A stretch of DNA of 64,000 bases, taken from NCBI GenBank assembly GCA_020543525.1, contig JAHYIO010000042.1:738439-802438 (forward strand), in the 5' to 3' direction. How positions within the stretch are numbered: position 1 is the first letter of the stretch; each line of letters opens with the position of its first letter. The notes beneath the pieces were generated by a model. It searched no databases and had not been told where the DNA came from. It saw nothing but the letters and a program-made list of their open reading frames with translations. The translations under genes were made by a program, and so were the position numbers. Origin of the DNA: Coriolopsis trogii (taxonomy: Eukaryota > Basidiomycota > Agaricomycetes > Polyporales > Polyporaceae). Positions 1-12,005 of this stretch are shown here, piece after piece.

Positions 1-393
1 ATTCCAGAGGAGCCTGAGACGCTGTCGGACGACGACGACGACCGTTCTGGCCGCACCCGCAAAGGCACGATGAGCAAGAACTTCCGCTTCCCATCTTCGA
101 CAGCCGCCCAGCCCCCGCCGCCCGTCCCTTCCTTGCCTCCTACCATCGCGGTCACATCAGCAGATGAAATCGAAGCTGAGGCACGAGCAGAAGCTCCTCA
201 GACACCCCCGAAAGCCGAGGGTGACGCCCATACACAACCGGAAGCTGACCCCGAACTGACGACGGTCGGCGTGGTCGCGCCTTCTAGCGTCGAAGTTCCG
301 CCGCCGCCGCCTGTCGATAAAGAGCGTCCTCTGGGTAGCGCGAACGATCTCGATGACGACGTTGGCGAAACGGAGGAGATTTCTCTGAACTGA
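1..393 (+). CDS. 3' end of an unknown protein, acidic and proline-rich tail (partial)
   Basis: Only the last 130 codons are in the window; the frame is open from base 1 and stops at 391-393. The tail is low in complexity: an acidic DDDDD run, a basic RTRKGTMSKNFRFP patch, a proline run, then an acidic end DLDDDVGETEEISLN. No domain is recognisable and I do not know the function. It is believable as coding because a diverged copy at about 40870-41254 keeps the same codons over most of its length, apart from one 8-base deletion. The real gene extends to the left of the window. What is seen: the open frame and the copy. What is inferred: that this copy is the functional one. Confidence 0.6.
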   Translation: MPEEPETLSDDDDDRSGRTRKGTMSKNFRFPSSTAAQPPPPVPSLPPTIAVTSADEIEAEARAEAPQTPPKAEGDAHTQPEADPELTTVGVVAPSSVEVPPPPPVDKERPLGSANDLDDDVGETEEISLN

Positions 394-1107
394 GTTTGCA
401 TTCAATCAAGTTGTCGTTCTGACTTGTGTATTGTCTCTTGTGCGTGTTCTAGATAGTCGATAAACTGTTGCCTGCATCATATATTTCGTTCGCTGGGGAA
501 GACATCATAAATTGGTCCGACATCGGAAGCCAAAATGGATTGCGAAGCTTTGCCTCGTCCATTGGCAGACGATTGGTGTCGACATCATATGGTTACTCGT
601 GCGGTCTACAGTACACTGCGCAGAACCTGCACGCCGTCGGTAATCCGATGAGGCCTTCTCATACAGATTCTGGCCCGCGCGAACTTGCCGAATATCGTCT
701 CCTCTAACTCGGGGTCGAAGACAAATCCTACAGACACTCGGTGTGACCTCTTTCTTGCCTTTCCACTCTCGAATCTCATCATTCTCACGTCCTATCTTGC
801 ATTCGTCCGTCGAATCCGAAAACATGTCTCAAGGATCGCTAGTTTCTGAAACTGGCATATTTTTGCAGACGTGCTCCGGGAGCACTGCTGTACATGTCCT
901 TAAGCACTTGGTTCACTCGTGGCGTATCGTGAAAGGACTTCGGTCACACGAAGGGCAATAGGTAAGTAAGTCCATGGTAATGGTTGCTCTGTTAGTTTCA
1001 ACCCTTGAACGTTCAATGAACCGTCACATTCGTATGATAGCTTACATAAGGTATCATGGAGTTATAGGCCACCGCGAGACGCGTTCGTTTCCATCATCCC
1101 AACCACG
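394..1107. other. 3' flank with patchy homology to the 41.25-41.59 kb spacer
   Basis: No gene is recognised. Bases about 394-530 and 1035-1107 resemble 41255-41340 and 41520-41587 (shared words such as CTGCATCATAT and AGCTTACATAAGGTATCAT). The middle, about 540-1030, is longer than the matching spacer and is poorly matched. Short open frames here show no protein features. Confidence 0.5.
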
Positions 1108-1146
1108 ATGACTGACGAACCACTAAACACGGGCACCTACATATAG
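1108..1146 (+). pseudogene. Truncated start of a deaminase-like paralogue
   Basis: ATGACTGACGAACC at 1108 matches the start region of the intact deaminase-like gene (ATGACTGACGGACC at 41588), and the 40 bases before it also match. The frame ends after 12 codons at TAG 1144-1146, and resemblance to the 41.6 kb locus stops there. This is the edge of a duplicated block, not a working gene. The call rests only on the flanking homology. Confidence 0.5.
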
Positions 1147-1641
1147 TCTCGACATTCTCGCGTGGAATGTAAAGTCAGACACCTTTTCTCTGACTTGATC
1201 GTCTCTTTCTTGTACTACTCATCCTTCCCTCGAATTCCTGCCCTGGTACCTGCGCGCTGCACGTCAGATGCCACTCCATGTTCGTCGCTTCTAGCACCGC
1301 CCTCATCTGTCCACATTATTAATATTCATGGTCAGTATGCGCACTCTGACCCACCTTTGCCTGCCCCCGGTTGCGACGTCTCCCACTGAGTCGACATCCC
1401 GCTGTGAGAGCATCGCTTACTTCCCACATCCTTCATCTCTCAACCTCCAGGCTACCTAGGCCTTCTCGTGAGTCCTAGTACTGCGAGCTTTCACGATGTA
1501 GACAAGTGCTGATACTTGCGCACAGCCAACATTCAATTCGTCGACCACGCCGGTGGCAGAACGGTGATACGAGCGTAAGGCTCCGTCCCTCGCACTTCCC
1601 TTATCTCCATCTTCATACCTCTGCCATCCGTCGCAGACCCC
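1147..1641. other. Upstream region of the first HET gene
   Basis: No gene seen. Homology to the 41 kb block ends near 1140, so this is probably the native promoter and 5' UTR of the HET gene at 1642. A pyrimidine-rich stretch lies at about 1560-1630 just before the start codon. Confidence 0.4.
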
Positions 1642-3612
1642 ATGCGGTTGCTAAACACGAGCACCTACGATGTTCGCGACTTCACCAAGACCGAAGAGAG
1701 GCCTCCCTACGCCATCTTGTCCCATGTCTGGGGCGAGGGCGAAGTCAACTTCAACGACATGCAAGACCTCCCTACGGCCCGCAAGCGCAAGGGCTGGCAC
1801 AAGGTCGCGAGCTTTTGCGCGCGCGCCAAACAGGATGGCTATGCCTGGGTGTGGGACGACACTTGCTGCATCGACAAATCCAACAACACAGAGTTCTCAG
1901 AGGCGATCAACTCCATGTATGCGTGGTACGCCGAGGCCGAGGTCTGCTACGCCTACCTGCAGGACGTCAACGACCCTTCGAAGGAGAATCCCGCCGCCGA
2001 GGATTCCTCTTTTCGTCGTAGCAGATGGTTCACACGTGGTTGGACTCTCCAGGAGCTCATAGCCCCAACGGCCGTCTACCTCTTGTCCAGGAATTGGGTC
2101 ACCATCGGGACGAAGCAACTCCTCGCCAGCACCATTCAGGAAATCACCAATGTTGACCGTGAGGTCCTCATACACACTTGCTTCCTGGAGCAAGTAAGCG
2201 TGGCGCGGCGTATGTCATGGGCCGCAGAGCGCTTCACAACGAAAATCGAGGACCGTGCGTACTCTCTCCTCGGCATTTTTGGCGTTAACATGCCCACGAT
2301 TTATGGTGAGGGCGACAAGGCCTTCATTCGCCTCCAGCTCGAGATCATTCGCCAGACCCCGGACCACAGCATCTTCGCCTGGGGTGTCCTCCATACTTAT
2401 GACGACTACGAGAATAACTGCATATATACCAAGTCGGTGGTCGATGATATGGGGTGGGCTTCCGCCCAGCGCGTTCTCCTCGCTCCCTCTCCCAACGAGT
2501 TCAAAGACTGCGCGAACATCGAGAGCTTTCCTATCGAGCAGTACATGCGCTATGCCCAAGTATCCGTCGACGTCCCAGAATTCTACCCTACGAATTACGG
2601 CATACACATTCACCTTCCGCTGTACCACGACAGCGAAAGCGGTGTATCCTTCGGGCTCCTCGCCTGTCTGGATTCATCCTCGGGACATCCCATCGCGCTC
2701 CTCCTTCGGCCACAGGGACGCAGCCTCAACCGGTACTACATCGGCATGTGGGGAACGTCTCGCCCGCCCATCCCCCCGCACTTCCTCCCCTGGTTCCGCA
2801 CATTCGCCATACCGCCCCAAAAATATAAGGATGTCACTGTCACACGCCTCTATCTCCACAGCCACAACCCCAACTTTGAGCGAAGCAAACGGCAGGGCAT
2901 CGCGCAAGGTCAGCTGCTCCAGCGCTCCGAAGATGGCCATCCTTCCGAGGGACCCAGGCGGTTCTCTTTCGTCTTCTATGGCTGGCATCTTGCCGCATTG
3001 CGGAGAGCACGTTACAGCCCTGCTGGATATTGGGACAACAGGACCAGCGTCGTAGGCTGGACCCCCAGCACTCAGTGGAGGCGAGATGAGGGGGTGGGAC
3101 TCGTGTTGAGTTTGAAGCGGTCGGGAGCTATTCCCTCGCGATACAGCCTTAGCTCCTCTCATGGTTCGACAATCGCCCCCGATAAACAAGCAACCCCGCA
3201 ATATGCAGTGATCGTGTTCAGCGAAGAGTCGAAAGGTCCGGGTCCGGGTCCGGATAAGGCGTACTCCTTCGCGGTCATCATCGGGCTGGTGCCCGACACG
3301 GCGGCCGTGTGGTCGACCGTCATCTTCAAGGACGACGTCAACTCCGTCTGGCAGAAAGCGGACGACAATGCCGTGGCCAAGGCGATATGGACGAGCGTTG
3401 CGTCGCTCGCCGCTGACCCTGCGCGCCTCCATGCGAAAGGGTTCAGACTGGACGGTCCGAAATGGAAGGACGGCATGACGGCGTTCCAGGTCGCACGACT
3501 GGGAACGGTGAAGATCACGTACACTCCTTTCGTTACGCTCGACCAGGCGGCGAGTCTCGGCCATCGTTCGACGATGACCTATGCTGTCGAGTTGGCAATC
3601 TCGGGTGCATGA
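1642..3612 (+). CDS. HET-domain (heterokaryon incompatibility-like) protein, 656 aa
   Basis: A single uninterrupted exon. The N-terminal 250 residues carry the HET signature blocks: MRLLNTSTYDVRDF, YAILSHVWGEGE, WVWDDTCCIDKSNNTEFSEAINSMYAWY, WFTRGWTLQELIAP and AYSLLGIFGVNMPTIYGEG. In Agaricomycetes the HET family is expanded; characterised members in ascomycetes trigger programmed cell death after fusion of genetically different hyphae or act in innate-type recognition. The C-terminal 400 residues have no recognised domain but align with the two other HET genes here (for example GLLACLDSSSG against LLACEDSKG), so the three are paralogues. The start is the first ATG directly before the conserved MRLLNT. 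The partner and trigger are unknown. Confidence 0.88.
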   Translation: MRLLNTSTYDVRDFTKTEERPPYAILSHVWGEGEVNFNDMQDLPTARKRKGWHKVASFCARAKQDGYAWVWDDTCCIDKSNNTEFSEAINSMYAWYAEAEVCYAYLQDVNDPSKENPAAEDSSFRRSRWFTRGWTLQELIAPTAVYLLSRNWVTIGTKQLLASTIQEITNVDREVLIHTCFLEQVSVARRMSWAAERFTTKIEDRAYSLLGIFGVNMPTIYGEGDKAFIRLQLEIIRQTPDHSIFAWGVLHTYDDYENNCIYTKSVVDDMGWASAQRVLLAPSPNEFKDCANIESFPIEQYMRYAQVSVDVPEFYPTNYGIHIHLPLYHDSESGVSFGLLACLDSSSGHPIALLLRPQGRSLNRYYIGMWGTSRPPIPPHFLPWFRTFAIPPQKYKDVTVTRLYLHSHNPNFERSKRQGIAQGQLLQRSEDGHPSEGPRRFSFVFYGWHLAALRRARYSPAGYWDNRTSVVGWTPSTQWRRDEGVGLVLSLKRSGAIPSRYSLSSSHGSTIAPDKQATPQYAVIVFSEESKGPGPGPDKAYSFAVIIGLVPDTAAVWSTVIFKDDVNSVWQKADDNAVAKAIWTSVASLAADPARLHAKGFRLDGPKWKDGMTAFQVARLGTVKITYTPFVTLDQAASLGHRSTMTYAVELAISGA

Positions 3613-3761
3613 GAGCGTTCGAGCGTCGAATCATATCGGACTGCCCGTGCGAATGTATGGATTTCCGTGGATAGCAGCTATGCTAAGAGCGTCTCCGCTC
3701 TGTTACAGTGCGAGTGAAGGCGACGTAGGACACCAGTCAAATTACCGCGGACGTTGCACCT

Positions 3762-4759
3762 TCACGCACGGTCCAGAACGCCCTCAAGTGAGTCTACTAC
3801 CTTTATGGCCATGTTCACGTAGCGCATGATCGCCTTTGCGATCTCGTTGGCGTCCGGAGGCGGGAAGATGTCGTCAAAAGGGGCATCGGGGTCAAACCTA
3901 GAAAGCAAATCTTGATTATGGAAGCATAGAGGAGAGACAATGACAGCCTACCCGTGGTCGTTGCAGTAGGTGTCACGGTCAGCAAGGTATTGGGAGGCAG
4001 AGACCATGAACTCGGCGGCGAGGTGAGCGACGGCCTGATTGTCTACGAGCTCGTCTTCTGTGACAGCATAATGCCAGGGCTTGAGACGGAGTGCTTGGTG
4101 GGCCTGCTGACGAGCGGCTGGGTCGCGCTGAACAAAGGTGGGGAAGTAGTCGGTGAAGACGGAGGTGAGGGGAGGGTCGTTCTCGGGATTATAGACGCGC
4201 CAGAGGTGATGAATGTGCTATATGACGGATTGGTTCAGCTTCGTGAGGAGGAGAGGGAGACAAAGGTACGGACCAAGAGGCAAGAGCCGTCTATGACCTT
4301 GCGATACACGGTGCGTTGTGCGTTGAGACGTTGGGGTTTGACGAGCGCTTGGAGGGCATTCCGCTGAGGGGAGTCGAGGGGGAGAACGTGGTCGCCTGAC
4401 TGGGCGAGGATGCGTTGGATTGTGTTGACGGCGGTGGAGCGGGCGATCTCGAGGTGTACGAGAAGGCGGAGGAGAGCGGGGATCTGCTGGAGAACAAAGA
4501 AAGGCTGAAGAATGGACCTGACGGCGTAGACAAGGAGAGGGAGGGGCGGGGTGGCGGACTTGGCGACGTGGGGCGCTATCCCGGTCTTTACAATGTCTGG
4601 TCGGGGAGGAGGGTCAGTACTGATTGCCGCCGGGTAGTCTGTTCTGACGAGCGGACCGTAGAGGGCGCGGTGGAAGAGCTCGTCGGTGTAGCTCTCGTCG
4701 TTTGCTGCAACGAGCTCGAGGACACGGGCGATGTGGACGGCGGGAGGCGCGGCTGGCAT
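3762..4759 (-). CDS. Unknown protein, intron-containing
   Basis: Exon 1 runs from the ATG at 4759 to about 4270 and reads MPAAPPAVHIARVLELVAAN, with helix-rich leucine and valine stretches (for example PLLVYAVRSILQPFF). A short intron near 4215-4270 joins it to a second exon reading IHHLWRVYNPENDPPLTSVF, and another intron (GTAGGC to TTTCTAG, about 3898-3953) leads to the last exon, FDPDAPFDDIFPPPDANEI, stopping at 3762-3764. The first intron boundary is uncertain by a few bases. No domain is recognised; the even codon quality and clean splice signals support a real gene. It converges on the HET gene at 1642-3612, with stop codons 150 bases apart. Confidence 0.65.
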
Positions 4760-4982
4760 GCTCGGACGGGGTGGTTAGAGGCAGAGGACGCGATCACGTG
4801 TGATGCGCGTTGTTGAACATAGGAGGCCGTTTTGGGCGTGGATTCTCACGATAGTTAAACCAGGCTTAGACCTGTACTCCTCCCCTCTCCCTCGCCCGCC
4901 CTCGCCCGCCCTTGCCCTCCGCAGACCGTCTCTCCCGTCGTCCTCCGCGTTCTTGCCAGCTTGCTCGTCGTCGGCGACCGCG

Positions 4983-7900
4983 ATGAGCTCCGCGCATCCC
5001 CTGCGCGAGCGGCCGCAGTCCAACTCCCCGGACCCGGAGCCCGCACGCCCCACTACCCCGCTTCGCATCAACAAGCACAGCTCGCCCCAGCCCCGTCAAG
5101 GTCTCTCTCCCCGCCGTCCGTCCACGCAGATCCAGGTCCAGGTTGCCCGCAGGTCGTCCAACAGTTTCAAGCATGTACGCCAGAACAACCTCGTCACAAA
5201 GTCTCCCTTCCGTACCCTAATCCCTCCCCTCCTGGCAACCGCCTCCTCCTCCCGCAGAGTGAGCGGCGAGAAGCGTCCCCGTCCGGACTCGATGCACGCC
5301 CAGGCAGAGAACGAGAAACCGCTTGGCTTCAAGCGCAGACAGTCAAAGAGCTTCCAGGGCCTCCTCCAGAAGGAACCTGTGACCAAGAGCCCCTTCCGTC
5401 GCCGTTCCTCCGATGCGCCATCTCCTCCCCCTCCTCCTCTCCCTCCAAAGTCCAAGCTCAAGCCTGCATTTACACCCTCCGCCATGCCGACCTCCATCCC
5501 ATCTCCCGTTCGTAGCGCTCTCTCAAACAACCGCAGGATCCATGGCCCTCGTTCCCTCGGCGAGCGCCAGGGCCACAAGGCGACCAAGTCCGTCACCTTC
5601 GACGAGAAGTGCGACGTCCTCGAGTTCGATGTCACCGACGACGAGTTAGAGGACGTCTCGTACGACGAGAATGGCTATGGCTATGGCTACACCATAGGTC
5701 CCGGCGGCGACGAGGATGCGGACATGGACGAGAGCTATGACAGTGTCGATCCCGTGGCAGACGATAGCATCACCGGTATGGTCGACTCTCTTCTTCAAGC
5801 CACTCTTCCACACACTCCCCCCAAGCGCGAAGACGAAGAAGATGCTCAGCTTCTCCCTCCATCCCCGTCCCCTGCTGAACCCACTCATTCGCCCCCCGCC
5901 GACGTTGACGAAGACTCGCCGTCCACACCGCCTCGTGAGTACACACACCCTCTGAAACACATTCATATCTTTCTGATGTCATATGTTCTATTGAACTCAT
6001 AGGCACCCCGACAGAAGAAGATGTAGAGCCCCTCATCAGGGACGAAGAGCCTCCGTTCGATGAGTCCTTCCGCTCCGCCCGCTCTGCCGATGATTCATTT
6101 CGATCTTCGCGATCCATCGACGATGCTCTCGATCCGTCTAATCTGTCTATTGGCAACTCTGAGGTGTCTATCACGAATCTAGACAGTCACTCCCTCCTGG
6201 CGGAGACCGACGTTGAGGGCGATCTGCCACCGGACGCCTCCTTTGACCCTGTGGCAGGCTCGTCCCCTCGTTCACGACCCCAGTCCCGATCCGGTACTCC
6301 GCTCGAACGATCTTTTGAGCGAGAGCGCTCCTTAGATCGTTCTATCGAGGCTCGCTCGACGCCGGCTCTGACCCCATCACGCTTCAACTCTCCGCGTTCC
6401 GGATCTGCTTCTCCTCTCCACAAGCAGCTCTTCAGGCCGTCGAGTACTTCGAGTTTAGGCAGTCTCGCAAACGGCAGTCCTCGAACGCCGATTACTCGGG
6501 AACGCATCCAGGAACGGTTGCTCCGCAGAAAGAGTGAAGACGCACTCGCCAGTCGCTCTCCTAGTGCAAGTCCGCTCCCACCGCGGGCTCCTGCGACGCC
6601 TCCTGCAGCCGACGAAGACCAGCATGATGTGGAAGACGTGGCGAATACGTCGCATATTACAGAACCTGCCACAGAGGAGCCTACACCCTTCCTCCCGGCT
6701 ATGACGCGCCATAACCCGACACACGATGGTGTTATGTCCATCGATCCAGAGGTTCAGCCCATCGACCCTCCTCGCCCCTCGATCACGGAGCGCGCTCACA
6801 GCGTGGACGTCATCGATGCCAAGCGCATTTTTGCTGGATTGGAGCTCGACTTCGAGCACGGGTTCGGCTTGGGGGAAGAAGGTATGAGTATGAGCGCGGG
6901 CCTCATGGGTATGAGCTCGCGGACAAAGCATAGCAGCTTACCCTTCGGGGAAGTAAGCGCCCTCGACAAGCTAATGGAGGATATGGCACAAGGCGCTGGC
7001 GTCGACGTCAATACATCTGTCGTGTCCGAGGGCCAGTCCATCGGCAGCATCAAGATTGAAGCATTCACTGAGGGAGTGAAAGCTGATACGTTTTCCATTG
7101 CAGACGTCGTGCGCCGGGATATGCAGCGAGGTATCGAGCTTCGACCGCCTGACGATGGCGAAGTCCCGGTACTTGCTTCAGACACGGTAGTAGCAGTCCG
7201 TTCATCGCCTCCTCGTCCTTCATCGTCAAAGGAAGCCATTCGTGCCCGTGAGGAGCTCATCAAGGCGAAGAGACGTGAGGCCCGTCAGCAGGAGGAGACC
7301 TCATCTGACAGTGACGCAGGCTCTCCGGAGCCCGCCATTGTCACTGTCACTCCTCCTGCTCCTGCTCCTGCTCCTGCCTCTGCTCGGCCGATGCGAAGAC
7401 GTAGCATGAGTACGAGTGAAGCGGAGAAGATGTTGGCCCGACCAGCGGCGGCGCATCGACGTGCCCTCAGCTCGCGGGATGACTTGCTGGACATTACCGC
7501 CCTTCGTGAGGAGGACGCCCCGTTGGCGGACACAATCAACAGGGAACTGATGAAGCGGGAGAACCAGCAGCGCACAGTAGGTCTGCCGAAGATAGCTTAT
7601 TTTGTTCACCCCCTCACACGTTCCTTTGTCATAGAAGTATCATATACGCGAGCATACGGAGACTATCTATGCTACGGCTAACGCAACGACGATGTTAGGG
7701 CACCAGCATGCGCACGGGACCAGGGCATGGCGCGCCATCAGACGGCCATCCGATATGGTGAGGCCATGGAGTACTGTTGTTGCAGAGCGCACTGACCACG
7801 TCTCCTTTAGAATGAGCACGCTGATCAGTTGCGACAACTGCGCGAGCAGCAGAAGAGCGGCAAGGCACACGGGAAAGTCTTTGTCAGAGGTGCATTTGCT

Positions 7901-9270
7901 GTTCTACCATTCGCGACCGGAGGTTGTGATTGACATGCTACGTCGTCGACGCAGTGGTCGGCTTGAAAGCCTTGAATGTGCCGGTGCCTAACGAGCCTAC
8001 GAAGGTCACATGTACGCTCAACAACGGCATTCACTTCGTGACCACGCCCGAAGTTTCGCTTGGGCGGGACTGCACCATAGATCAGGAGTTCGAGCTGTAT
8101 GTTCCCCTTTGGCTCTGTTTGTGCGCGCCACCTGACATGACATCGCACAGTATCGAACATAGCAAGCTCGAATTCACGCTTACTATTAAGGTTCGGCGAG
8201 ACCCGCACATTGTTGCACAAGTCAAGGCAAACACTCCGCCTGCTCCGAAGACACGCCCTCCTCCGCTACCAATACTTCCTCCACCGTCTAAGGGGGGCAG
8301 CTCAAAGAGCGGTGGTATGCGCAGTTTCCTGTTCGGCTCCCCCAAGAAGGCAAAGACCCTGCAACTCACGTACCAGCCTGCACCTGAGCCCCCTGCGCCC
8401 AACTTCAAACCTCAGGAGAACTTGGCCCGATATCTGAAGCCCGATGGCTCGCTCGGACGCGCATTTATCTCCTTCAAGGATATCGCGTCGCATTGCGACA
8501 CCCGGCTCATGGAGACTTCTTTCCCGCTCATCGGCCAGAAGATCGAGGTTGGATCGACTGCCAAAGCGCTGCAGATTGGAGAGATCGTCCTCCAGATCTT
8601 TAGGTTACCACCGTTGCCTGGAATCCCGCCCGAGCAGCTCCCGCAGAGTCTGGAAGAGTGCCATCGTGGGCTCACGCACACTCGCTGGCACAAGGCGTGC
8701 TACATGCAAGGGACGTTGACCCAGATCGGTGGCGACTGCACGGTAAGTCCCTGACCGCTTTCGCTTGCCCCATAGACATCTCATGAACACTGTATGCAGA
8801 CATGGCGCAGACGGCATCTGCGAATTGTTGGTAGCAGTCTGGTCGCTTACAATGATGTCACCAGGCGCGCCATTGCAAGCATAGATTTGCGCCGGGCGAC
8901 GAACATCGTGGATACCGAGGACGGTCGGGATGTTCGCAGTCCCGCGTCTGCGGCCACAGGCCGCAGCACATACGACGATGACAACGACCCATATGGCGTT
9001 GGTGGCGTCGATCGTTCGTTCCGGCTCCAGTTCGGCGACGAGCAGATTGTGTTCTATGCAGACTCTGATCAAGAAAAGTCAGATTGGTGTGTACCCTCGT
9101 TCCGCATTAACCACTACCGTGCTCTAAACATACTCTACAGGGTAAGCATATTGAAGGCTCTCGTTGGTCGCATACCTCCCAATCCCCTTTGGGCGGAAGT
9201 CCTGTTCCAGCGGCAAGAGCAGTCCAAGCAATCGCTACAGACGTCTGCTCCGAGCCCGCCTGCTAAGTAG
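4983..9270 (+). CDS. BUD4: Bud4/anillin-like septation protein with C-terminal PH domain, about 1292 aa
   Basis: Eight exons (4983-5934, 6003-7576, 7635-7757, 7811-7889, 7955-8096, 8151-8742, 8800-9086, 9141-9270) sum to whole codons. The N-terminal half is disordered, with repeated NNLVTKSPFR-type motifs (KSPFR occurs three times) and KSVTFDEKCDVLEFD. The C-terminal third starts VVGLKALNVPVPNEPTKVTC, the C2-like anillin-homology region found in Bud4, and ends in a PH domain (TWRRRHLRIVGSSLVAYND, then SFRLQFGDEQIVFYADSD). In yeasts this family binds septins and marks division sites and septa. The start at MSSAHPLRERP is preferred over an in-frame ATG at 4800, whose extra residues look like 5' UTR. 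Family assignment is firm; the exact role in this fungus is inferred. Confidence 0.85.
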
Positions 9271-9656
9271 ATTATGTCCCTGTCAATCGCCGTTATCATC
9301 ACATGCTCTCGTCGCTCGTTTCTTTGATCTTTCTATACCTACATCTGACCACGACTCTCCTCACGTCCACTGTACGTCTATCCTACTCTCCTCGTTCTGA
9401 TACTCTCGGTCATGTTTTGCTGCCATGATTGATGATCTCGCGTTGCGGTCTCTGACTATGTACCTATGTATCAAGATTACGAATCGCATGCCTCATGATT
9501 GCTCAGAATTGTTGCTGATGTCCGCCGTCAGCGCATTCACTTATGAGAACGGCGCAGTGCTTATGTACGTGCAAAGGCCGTGGCTGTGACCACAGACGAC
9601 CTGAGCACCGGAGATCCTCAGGTTGACATCTGGGTGAAGCAACTCATGATACCCCT
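9271..9656. other. Convergent 3' region between BUD4-like gene and HET pseudogene
   Basis: No gene seen. It should hold the 3' UTRs of the two converging transcription units. Confidence 0.4.
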
Positions 9657-12005
9657 TTACATGGATGCATGTCCCGCCGAACTGCGATACATAAACTTGG
9701 ACCTTGACACCAAAGTGGCCCGCTTCTTGGATATGCCTTTCTGAAACAGTTCCGGCACTGGCAAGGAATGCCGCCCTACAACGTTCATCGGCAACGAGAA
9801 GCGAACGCTCCGCTCTTGAGAGAAAGTCATTGAAATTCCCGCATCATTCGTACGAGAGTCGTCGGCGAACCCATTGTCGTGGCAGAGCTGGTCGGGTTTA
9901 AGAGTGCTGGGAGAGGGAAGCGGGGGCCGTTCGTACACTGACCCCTTCAAGTCGAATGTGAGGAAGTGAGACTGACACACGACGGGGCGGATCTTCTCAA
10001 AGCCTTCCCACTTCCGGACCTCAACCTCTACGCGTTGCTCGTCGGGAGCATCCCCAAAGACCATCTTAATCATGAAGTCGTCGGCGCGGACCATGGTGAA
10101 GTCGATGTGCATCCGCTCGCAGTTGGGGATCGCCTGGACGGGACCATCGACTTTGGCGAGCCTCTCCCCTTGCGACGACGCAGTCCCTGGGCCGGCGCTG
10201 CCCAGACTCGTGGACGACACTCGAATGTCCAGCCACAGCTTGTGCAACGGAACGCCATCAGGCGGCGGGCCCCGCAGACACTTGCAGTCTCCGACACCAA
10301 GCACGAGCGTAATCTTCTCCCGCCGCATGGGGTCCACGAACGAGACGGTCGAGATGGCTCCGCGCGTTACGTGCTGATCCGTCGGCTTGAACGGGACCCG
10401 GAGCCTGATGCCTGTAAAGTCGTCGATCTCGTTGCGCATGAGCAGAAGCCCACGCCTCTCCACGATCTGAGCGAGGAGCCAATGCGGGATTGTGACGGTA
10501 GATTGGTCGCGGGTGGCCATGATCTCGCGAATCGTGCCGTCCTGACGAGCATGGGAAACGGCTTGCACGGCGCCTGGTGGTGGACGTATATATCCCTGCG
10601 TCGAATATCGGTATACCAGAAGTATACCAGAAGCCACTCGATGGAGATGTCGTATGAAGGCCTAGTTGCGCGCTCAGGACTTCCTGCACGTTCTTCGCGG
10701 GCTGCTTCCCTTTGTCGGTATTGGTCTCCTTGGGCTTGGAGGCTTCGAATACGATGATCTCCTTTGGAAAGATAGCGCCACGGTGATAGTGGCGCTCCTC
10801 CGTACCGTCAATGAACTCTCCAACGGCATACTGAGGGCCAGAAGATGGATTGTTCGCGCGACGGAGGAAGAGGACAACGACGTCTCCTTGTGCGTTCTAG
10901 CAAGCTAACAGGCCGACTTGCACGTGTTGTGTGGTCGCCGTATCTGTACGTGCCATCCAACTCTTCCAAGACTCGATGAAGTATTTGGAGATTGGCAGAG
11001 CGAACTGGATGCCATAGCTGGTGACCTTGTATTGAGGCATGATGATGTCCAGACCGAACCTCGTCGCGAGCTCCTTGACGTTGATAAATCGCAGGTCAGC
11101 AGCTTTGCTGAATTCGGCGGGGGAAGATACCAGGAGATCCTGGAACCGCGCCTGCGCATCGAAGGCGGTGATACGGGGGTCATTCGACCTCTGCTCTATC
11201 CCAATCTTGTCGCGTTCCATGACTTCACGTGCGATCCTGATGTCGGCATGGAGGAAAAGATGGTCTGGTCTGGGACACGCCTGAGGATCTCCTCCTTAGG
11301 TCTGACAAAGGCGCGCTCTCCTTCGCCGCAGATGGCGGGTATGTTGACACCGAAGATACCGAGAAGGGAATAGGCTTGGTCCTCCACGCGAGTGGTCTTG
11401 CGCTTGGACGACATGCGTTGGGCCACGCTCACGCTGTTGAGAGACCGTCTGTGGGTGAGAATGTGACAGTCAATGCCTGTGATGTCCTGAACGACTCGTG
11501 CGAGCATATGCTTGGAGCCCAGGGTACGCCAGGATTTGGAGAGGAAGACTTGGCGAGTGGGAGCGATGAGTTCCTGTAGGGTCCAGCCTCGGGAATACCA
11601 TTTGCTTGATCGAAAGGAGGAGTGAGGTGAGGCGGGATTGTCGTCGTCTCCGACATCGTAGAGATAGGCGTAACAGACATCGGCGTCCGCGTACCATGCG
11701 AACATGGAATCGATGGCCTCGGAGAGTTCGGCGCTGCTCTCGTGGTTGATGCAACATGTATCGATCCAGACCCATGCGTATCCCAGGCGTTCGGCGAATA
11801 TGCAGTACTCGCGGATTTTAGCACAGACCCGGGTGCGTGGGTTGCTACCAGCACGGGAGCATTCCTCGGTGATTCGAATGATGATGTCGACGAACGAGTT
11901 TTCTTCCTCGGGTTTCTGCCAGACGTGAGAGAGAATGGCATACTGTACTTTGTTAGAAGCGGTGAAGTGGTGGAGTGTAGCATCGCTCGTGCGAAGCAAA
12001 TACAT
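9657..12005 (-). pseudogene. Broken HET-domain gene
   Basis: The frame opens at 12005 with MYLLRTSDATLHHF and keeps the HET blocks YAILSHVWQKPEE, WVWIDTCCINHESSAELSEAI, WYSRGWTLQELIAP and YSLLGIFGVNIPAICGEG. Near 11262 the frame slips by one base after PDQTIF; coding continues in another frame (ERDKIGIEQRSNDPRIT) to LLAC, where TAG (plus-strand 10897-10899) replaces the residue that is E or L in the two sister genes; coding then resumes as NAQGDVVVLFLR. Near 10635 the frame shifts again, close to a perfect tandem 11-bp duplication (10611-10621 and 10622-10632). The last open block runs to the stop at 9657-9659. At least two lesions argue for a pseudogene, although single-base slips could be assembly errors. 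Confidence 0.8.

Noticed and set aside
4800..4982. In-frame ATG at 4800 extending the BUD4-like protein
   Set aside because: The extra residues (MMRVVEHRRPFWAW and a Pro/Ser run) look like translated 5' UTR, and the ATG at 4983 has a better context directly before the conserved-looking start.
10611..10632. The 11-bp tandem duplication as the sole cause of the second HET frame change
   Set aside because: Removing one copy gives the third frame and not the one that is open downstream, so another length change must also be present.
10897..10980. Treating the TAG at 10897-10899 as the end of a 53-bp intron (GTACAG to TGCTAG)
   Set aside because: The supposed intron encodes VQVGLLAC, which aligns with GLLAC and LLAC in both intact HET paralogues, so it is coding and the stop is real.
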